This document shows positions 59,671 through 64,000 of a stretch of DNA of 64,000 nucleotides, piece by piece. Within the stretch, counting starts at the first letter, position 1, and every line of letters starts with the position of its first letter. A model generated the notes under the pieces. It worked only from the letters and a program-made list of their open reading frames with translations. It did not search any database and had not been told where the DNA came from. The DNA comes from Bacteroidales bacterium. GTDB lineage: Bacteria > Bacteroidota > Bacteroidia > Bacteroidales > F082. The translations under genes and the position numbers were made by a program. The stretch is from positions 29,570-93,569 of the forward strand of contig JAEEQP010000010.1 in the NCBI GenBank assembly GCA_016285355.1. The letters run 5' to 3'.

Positions 59671-60951
59671 TTATTGCGGCGGGCCGCTGGGGGCTTTGTT
59701 ACCCTTGTTGTTACCGTTGTTCCTATTTCTCCCTGGAGGGCCAGGCATGAAAGGATTTTCTCCCTTCTTTACTTCCTTCTCCTTGACCACATACTGCGCG
59801 GAAAGCACTATTGAGTCACCGGCCTGAACACCTTGTTCAATAATCTTGTAGGCACCATCGCTCATGCCCACCTTGACAGGGCGCGGCATCATATTGTCGC
59901 CTTTCTTAATCCATACCATGTTATGGTTGCCCGCCATGGCATTTCCGCCCATTTCCGGACGCTCACCCATCGGAGGCTCAGGCATCTGGCCTTCGGGCTT
60001 CTCTGGCTTGCGCATGGCTTTGAGTACTTGTTCGTCAGGCGTGAAATTGAATGCCTCGGCGGGTGCAGCCAGACCTTTCTGTTCTTCCGTGACGATGGTC
60101 ACGCTGGCGGTCATGCCGGGGAAGAGCTTCTGGTCGGGATTGGGCGCGTCAATGATAACGGTATAGGTCACCACGTTGCTTGTGGTGGTAGGTTTCATGC
60201 GGATTTGGTTGACGGTGCCTTCAAACACATCGTCCATGTAGGCATCGACGGTGAAAGTCACGCGCTGTCCCATTTTCACTTGCCCGATGTCGGCTTCATC
60301 GACATCGGCTTCCACCTGCATCTTGGTCAGGTCGTTGGCCAAGGTGAACAAGGTAGGTGTGCTGAACGAGGCAGCCACCGTCTGACCCACCTCCACGGCG
60401 CGGTCAAGGACGATGCCGTCGATAGGCGAATAAATCTCTGCATAACCCAAATCCACCAAGGCCTGGTCGTAGGCGGCTTGGGCGTTCCTCTTGCTCATTT
60501 GGGCCTGAGTGTAAGTGTTTTGCGCTTCTTGATATGCGGCAAGGGTTGCGGCATTGGCTTCATAAAGTTGTTTGGTACGCTCGTAGGTGAGTTGGGCATA
60601 GTTGAGTTGGCTTTCAGCCGAAGTAAGGCTTGCCTTGGCGCGGCTCAAGCTCTGGTTGAGCGTTTGCTTGTCCAACTCGGCCATTAACTGACCTTTCTTT
60701 ACCACGTCGTTATAGTCGACGTAAATCTTTTCCACCTTACCTGACACCTGCGTACCGACTTCGACAGTCTCCACCGGCTCAATGGTGCCCGTCGCAGTGA
60801 CGGTGTTCTCAACGGTGTACTCCCCGACCACATGGGTTCGGATGACCAATTCCTTGTTCGCTGATTTCGTTGCCTTTACAATCAAAATGGCGGCGATTGC
60901 CACAATGACGATGCCTAAGATAATCAGCCATATTCTTCTTTTCTTTTTCAT
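59671..60951 (-). CDS. MacA-like periplasmic adaptor
   Basis: A 426-residue adaptor with one N-terminal membrane helix (about 6-25, RIWLIILGIVIVAIAAILIV) after a basic MKKKRR start. It has lipoyl-like halves (VEVGTQVSGKVEKIYVDYND and IYSPIDGIVLDRAVEVGQTV), a helical hairpin, a beta-barrel domain and a membrane-proximal domain with a Gly/Pro/Met-rich insert (PEGQMPEPPMGERPEMGG). The C-terminus is Gly/Asn/Pro-rich. The start at 60951 skips 13 upstream codons that run into the repeat at 60971-61030. It joins the ABC part to TolC. Confidence 0.88.
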   Translation of the reverse strand: MKKKRRIWLIILGIVIVAIAAILIVKATKSANKELVIRTHVVGEYTVENTVTATGTIEPVETVEVGTQVSGKVEKIYVDYNDVVKKGQLMAELDKQTLNQSLSRAKASLTSAESQLNYAQLTYERTKQLYEANAATLAAYQEAQNTYTQAQMSKRNAQAAYDQALVDLGYAEIYSPIDGIVLDRAVEVGQTVAASFSTPTLFTLANDLTKMQVEADVDEADIGQVKMGQRVTFTVDAYMDDVFEGTVNQIRMKPTTTSNVVTYTVIIDAPNPDQKLFPGMTASVTIVTEEQKGLAAPAEAFNFTPDEQVLKAMRKPEKPEGQMPEPPMGERPEMGGNAMAGNHNMVWIKKGDNMMPRPVKVGMSDGAYKIIEQGVQAGDSIVLSAQYVVKEKEVKKGENPFMPGPPGRNRNNGNNKGNKAPSGPPQ

Positions 60952-60970
60952 TAGTGTGTTATTCTTTGTC

Positions 60971-61030
60971 GGGCCTTTCGACAGGCTCAAGGACCCTCGG
61001 TTTCACGGTCCCTGAGCCTGTCGAAGGGCC
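60971..61030. repeat. Palindromic repeat between tolC and macA
   Basis: Arms of 24 bases (inner parts CTTTCGACAGGCTCAAGGAC and its inverse) pair at 22 of 24 positions around an 11-base centre. I know this CTTCGACAGGCTCAG repeat from many bacterial genomes. It is in the middle of an operon and may affect readthrough from tolC to macA. Confidence 0.75.
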
Positions 61031-61036
61031 GTTTTG

Positions 61037-62338
61037 TTATAGTGTGATTTGTTTGCCCATGTAAATGTCCAAAATCTTGCGTTTCATCACCAAGGAATAC
61101 TTGTTCTGGATGTAGGAATTCAACACATTCAGGTAATTGTTCTGCTGTTGCAGCAACTCCACTGTAGTGATAGTACCGTATTGATATTGAATGTTATAGG
61201 CATTAAAACTCTTACTATAGGCATTCTCCTTCACCTGCGACACCTTATAAGCATTAAAAGCCGAAACCACATCACGGTAGGCCTGTACCACCGTCTGCCG
61301 CACCGAAAGCATCGACTGCTCATAATCCAACTGAGCCTGCTCCAAAGCGATACGGCTCTTTTTCACGTTGGCCTTGGTTTGTCCACGGCTATAAATCGGG
61401 ATGCTCATCGACACGCCTACGGACTCGGTCGGCTTGCCGTACCATTTCGAGTTGCCGTCGCCATCAAACGAAAGCACGCCCATGCCCACATTGGCATTGG
61501 CCGAAATGGACGGAAAATAATTGCCCCGCGCCAAGTCGACACTCTTTTCTGCCAAACGGATATCGTAGTCGCTCATGCGCAGGTCGGGCATATACTCCAT
61601 GGCAAGGCTGATGGCTTCCTCCTCTGTCGGCAACGACTCCTTCAAACCATCCAAGTTATCGGTATTGGGAGAGACAATTTCCAAATCGTCCGTCGGATTC
61701 ATGGAGAGCAAAACCTTCAAATCCAACAGGTTATTCTCGATATTGATGCGCGTGTCGACCACATTGTTCGAGTCGCTGTAGTATTGCGCTTCAAGCAGCA
61801 GCAAGTCGCTTTCGAGGATGGCTCCCACCTTGTGGCGCGATTGACCCTGTTTCAGTTGCTCACGGCTGGTGTTCAGCACTTCAAGTTGATAATTCAACAT
61901 TTCCTGATTGCCGAGGATGGTGAGGAAACTCTGCAAAATCTGCGCGGCGAGTTGGTTGTCGTAGCGTTCCAGCTGCACCTCGTTGCGTTCCAAGTTGAGG
62001 CGGTTTTGCTCGATAGTGTTGGTGATGTTGCCACCTTGATAAATTGTTACCGAAGAACCCACACCCACATTACCTGAAGTCGACCAACCGTTTTCGTTGT
62101 TCGAAAAGTTTTGTCCCACCGAGGCACTCAAGTTGGGCAGGCGTTGTTGTTTCGACTGTTCGTAAGTCGTTTCCAATGACTTGCCGGTCAGTTCCATCGC
62201 CTTGCGCTCATAGCTGTTGGAAACGGCAAAGCGAAGGCAGTCATCAAGCGAAAAACGGTAAGAACTATGCTCCTGAGCCCTGCCCGAAAAGACAAGCGAT
62301 ACGAAAAAGACGAAAGCCAATATCTTTTTTGTCCTCAT
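61037..62338 (-). CDS. TolC-family outer-membrane channel
   Basis: A 433-residue TolC-like protein: signal peptide ending FSGRAQ, two outer-membrane-efflux domains (YRFSLDDCLRFAVSNSYERK; LDYEQSMLSVRQTVVQAYRDVVSAF), and a characteristic internal repeat. It is the channel of the MacAB-like transporter and the first gene of the operon, preceded by TATTTTTG on the minus strand at 62359-62366. It is only distantly like the TolC at 42730. Confidence 0.87.
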   Translation of the reverse strand: MRTKKILAFVFFVSLVFSGRAQEHSSYRFSLDDCLRFAVSNSYERKAMELTGKSLETTYEQSKQQRLPNLSASVGQNFSNNENGWSTSGNVGVGSSVTIYQGGNITNTIEQNRLNLERNEVQLERYDNQLAAQILQSFLTILGNQEMLNYQLEVLNTSREQLKQGQSRHKVGAILESDLLLLEAQYYSDSNNVVDTRINIENNLLDLKVLLSMNPTDDLEIVSPNTDNLDGLKESLPTEEEAISLAMEYMPDLRMSDYDIRLAEKSVDLARGNYFPSISANANVGMGVLSFDGDGNSKWYGKPTESVGVSMSIPIYSRGQTKANVKKSRIALEQAQLDYEQSMLSVRQTVVQAYRDVVSAFNAYKVSQVKENAYSKSFNAYNIQYQYGTITTVELLQQQNNYLNVLNSYIQNKYSLVMKRKILDIYMGKQITL

Positions 62339-62358
62339 AACTCATTATTTATGAAGCG

Positions 62359-62366
62359 CAAAAATA
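62359..62366 (-). promoter_or_regulatory. -7 promoter element of the MacAB-TolC operon
   Basis: TATTTTTG on the minus strand, 20 bases before the ATG at 62338. Confidence 0.6.
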
Positions 62367-62402
62367 GGAAAATTCTCAACAAAATCATAAAAAGCAAGAA
62401 AA

Positions 62403-62433
62403 ATTGTATTCTGACAAGTTTTTTGTATTTTTG
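62403..62433 (+). promoter_or_regulatory. Promoter of aqpZ
   Basis: ATTG at 62403 and TATTTTTG at 62426-62433, 19 bases apart; a leader of about 80 bases follows. Confidence 0.65.
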
Positions 62434-62518
62434 CGGTATTCAAAAGAGTAGTTGAGCTCTTGTTTAAAGTCGAAAACATTATTAAATCAACTTATAACTA
62501 ACTAAAATTTAAAGAGTT

Positions 62519-63250
62519 ATGAAAATCAGTAACAAATTCTTCGCCGAATTGTTCGGCACATTCGTCTTGGTCTTTGGCGGTTGTGGTACCGCCCTCTTCG
62601 GACATGTCGGTTTCCTTGGCGTAGCCATCGCTTTCGGTCTTACCGTGGTGGCCATGGCCTACGGCATTGGTCACATTTCAGGTGCCCACCTGAATCCTGC
62701 TGTTAGCTTTGGCGTGTTCGTCAATGGCCGCATGAGCCTCAAAGAAATGTTCATTTATTGGGCTGCCCAATTCATCGGCGGTATCATTGCTGGTGCTTTG
62801 CTCCTCTTAGTTTGGAACACCATCGGTGCCGGTGATACTGGCGTGTTTGCTTCCAACGGCTTTGGCGAAGCTTTCCAAAAGGCTTGCGGCGGTCCCGACA
62901 CAGGCTACCAAGCCATTTCATGTGGCGGTGCTTTCCTCGTTGAAGCCCTGCTGACCTTCGTGTTCCTGATGGTCATCCTCGGCGTGACCGACAGCAGCCA
63001 TGCCAACGGCAAGTTCGGTGGTCTGGCCATCGGTCTCACTTTGGTGCTCATCCACCTCATCAGCATCCCGCTGACCAACACTTCCGTCAACCCTGCACGT
63101 TCACTTGGCGTGGCCCTGTTCTCCAACTGCGGCGACACTTGGTGCGCCATGGGTCAGGTGTGGCTCTTCATCGTGGCTCCGCTGGTTGGCGCTTGCCTCG
63201 CTGGTTTGGCCTACAAGGGCCTCTGTGGTTGCTGCAAAAAAGACAAATAA
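62519..63250 (+). CDS. aqpZ: Aquaporin Z-type water channel
   Basis: A 243-residue MIP-family channel. Both NPA boxes are present (SGAHLNPAVSFG and NTSVNPARSLG), with six membrane helices and the family N-terminus FFAELFGTFVLVFGGCGTAL. The residues around the boxes fit water-selective AqpZ rather than GlpF, which has NPA followed by R/D at a different place. It ends in a Cys/Lys-rich tail (GCCKKDK). It is a monocistronic gene with a terminator of its own. Confidence 0.9.
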   Translation: MKISNKFFAELFGTFVLVFGGCGTALFGHVGFLGVAIAFGLTVVAMAYGIGHISGAHLNPAVSFGVFVNGRMSLKEMFIYWAAQFIGGIIAGALLLLVWNTIGAGDTGVFASNGFGEAFQKACGGPDTGYQAISCGGAFLVEALLTFVFLMVILGVTDSSHANGKFGGLAIGLTLVLIHLISIPLTNTSVNPARSLGVALFSNCGDTWCAMGQVWLFIVAPLVGACLAGLAYKGLCGCCKKDK

Positions 63251-63281
63251 CCCATTAGGCGGTTCTTAAAAACCTTAAAAG

Positions 63282-63330
63282 GGCCGTGTCATTCACTGGT
63301 GATGCCGGCAATGACACGGCCTTGTTGTTT
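63282..63330 (+). terminator. Terminator of aqpZ
   Basis: GGCCGTGTCATT and AATGACACGGCC form a perfect 12-base stem with a 16-base loop, followed by a T-rich stretch. Confidence 0.82.
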
Positions 63331-63350
63331 TACAAAACAAACAATTCATT

Positions 63351-64000
63351 ATGAAAAAGTTAGCTTTACTATTACTTGCTTTCACGGCCTTTCCGTTAGG
63401 ACTTTTGGCCCAACATTATGCAACACGTGCCTTTTTGGACGAGGAAGGCGTGATTCGGGCTGAAAAAGTGCTTGATGCACAACTGCCGCCCGTGGCTCGC
63501 GACGGACTGACACCCATGCCAGGATTTCCTCTGAGTTTTAGCTCTAACACCACCTACAAGCCAATGCGAGGCTTGGCTTTAGCAGACCTCAACAACGACG
63601 GCGCCGACGAAATCATCCTCTGCCACAACGAGGAGATTAACGTCATCGATGGACAAGGCAACGTGGTTTGGACACAACCTTTGGTCGGAGGCATGGCCCA
63701 GTATCCTGCTGCTGTTGGCGACATTGATGGTGACGGCACCCTTGAAATCGTAGTGCTTACTGCTTACGGCAATGCCCGAGGCGGCATCAATGTTTTTAGC
63801 AACACTGGTGAAGTGCTGCTTGCCACTGTGACGAACAACAATCCGCTCATCTGCGCACCCGTTTTGGCCGACATCAACAACGACGGCGAGTTGGAAATCG
63901 TTTTCAGTGGCCGCGGAAAAGCCTCGGCAAACATCTCAGCAGGTGTCCATGTGTGGAACCTACAAGGCGAGGAGATAGAGGGCTTCCCCTTCGAAATGCC
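63351..64000 (+). CDS. Secreted FG-GAP/VCBS-repeat protein, 3' end missing
   Basis: The first 216 codons of a gene cut by the window end. A signal peptide ending LLAQ precedes a beta-propeller start with three FG-GAP/VCBS repeats, each with a calcium-loop motif (DLNNDGADE, DIDGDGTLE, DINNDGELE) in an alternating blade pattern (GLALADLNNDGADEIIL, AAVGDIDGDGTLEIVVL). These propellers bind proteins or glycans on the cell surface. A T9SS sorting domain may follow outside the window, as in other such proteins of the phylum. Confidence 0.78.
   Translation, partial: MKKLALLLLAFTAFPLGLLAQHYATRAFLDEEGVIRAEKVLDAQLPPVARDGLTPMPGFPLSFSSNTTYKPMRGLALADLNNDGADEIILCHNEEINVIDGQGNVVWTQPLVGGMAQYPAAVGDIDGDGTLEIVVLTAYGNARGGINVFSNTGEVLLATVTNNNPLICAPVLADINNDGELEIVFSGRGKASANISAGVHVWNLQGEEIEGFPFEM

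Overview
The window looks like a chromosomal segment of an uncultivated Bacteroidales (Bacteroidota) of gut or rumen type. The support is the promoter style (many TAnnTTTG -7 elements, nearly no Shine-Dalgarno sites), GldD/GldE, type IX secretion (T9SS) C-terminal sorting domains, BACON repeats, a Bacteroides-type tryptophanase, an S46 dipeptidyl peptidase, LytTR/LytS signalling and a BlaR-TonB/BlaI pair. The genus cannot be read from the sequence. Gene density is high: 58 protein genes (the first and last cut by the window edges) and three tRNA genes (Phe, Thr, Lys).

Layout. 0-5.4 kb: gldE-gldD, a membrane acyltransferase coupled to an AbrB-type regulator, CorA, a secreted endonuclease I and an MntP-like protein. 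5.5-11.6 kb: tryptophanase, a T9SS cargo protein, a C69 dipeptidase and a six-BACON lipoprotein. 11.7-18.7 kb: an envelope cluster (PpiD, CNNM/CorC protein, LptC, TPR protein, outer-membrane barrel). 18.9-23.6 kb: tRNA-Phe, then a compact cassette (HprK-like kinase, soluble S26-type peptidase, PqqD-like protein, PF14907-type nucleotidyltransferase) followed by two tandem 43-residue peptides with their own promoter and a lipoprotein; I read this as a candidate RiPP system. 23.7-26.3 kb: lnt and dus. 26.5-32.2 kb: a four-gene operon (LysM/degenerate lytic transglycosylase, two SGNH proteins, MBOAT acyltransferase), likely for envelope O-acetylation. 32.3-36.2 kb: MATE exporter, a small conserved protein and a DPP11-type peptidase. 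36.2-40.9 kb: Sel1 lipoprotein between two palindromic repeats, TonB-dependent receptor with a HYC_CC_PP-type protein, DUF2147 protein. 41-50.7 kb: CPBP protease, RND efflux operon, Bro-N protein, nitroreductase. 50.7-55.1 kb: a repeat-rich intergenic stretch, BlaI/BlaR-TonB and a leucine-rich-repeat lipoprotein sharing the blaI promoter/operator layout. 55.2-62.3 kb: tRNA-Thr, tRNA-Lys and a TolC-MacA-MacB operon ending in a LytS/LytTR two-component system. 62.4-64 kb: aquaporin and the start of a secreted FG-GAP protein.

The genes mostly serve the cell envelope: protein and lipoprotein maturation (PpiD, Lnt, LptC), peptidoglycan or glycan acetylation, two tripartite efflux systems, metal handling, and export of proteins by the T9SS and as lipoproteins. 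Superimposed is a rich set of short palindromic repeats, one of which interrupts the signal peptide of a TolC gene in frame. No gene lies in any other stretch above 300 bases; the longest space between annotated genes is the peptide region 20298-20771, which holds the two small genes.
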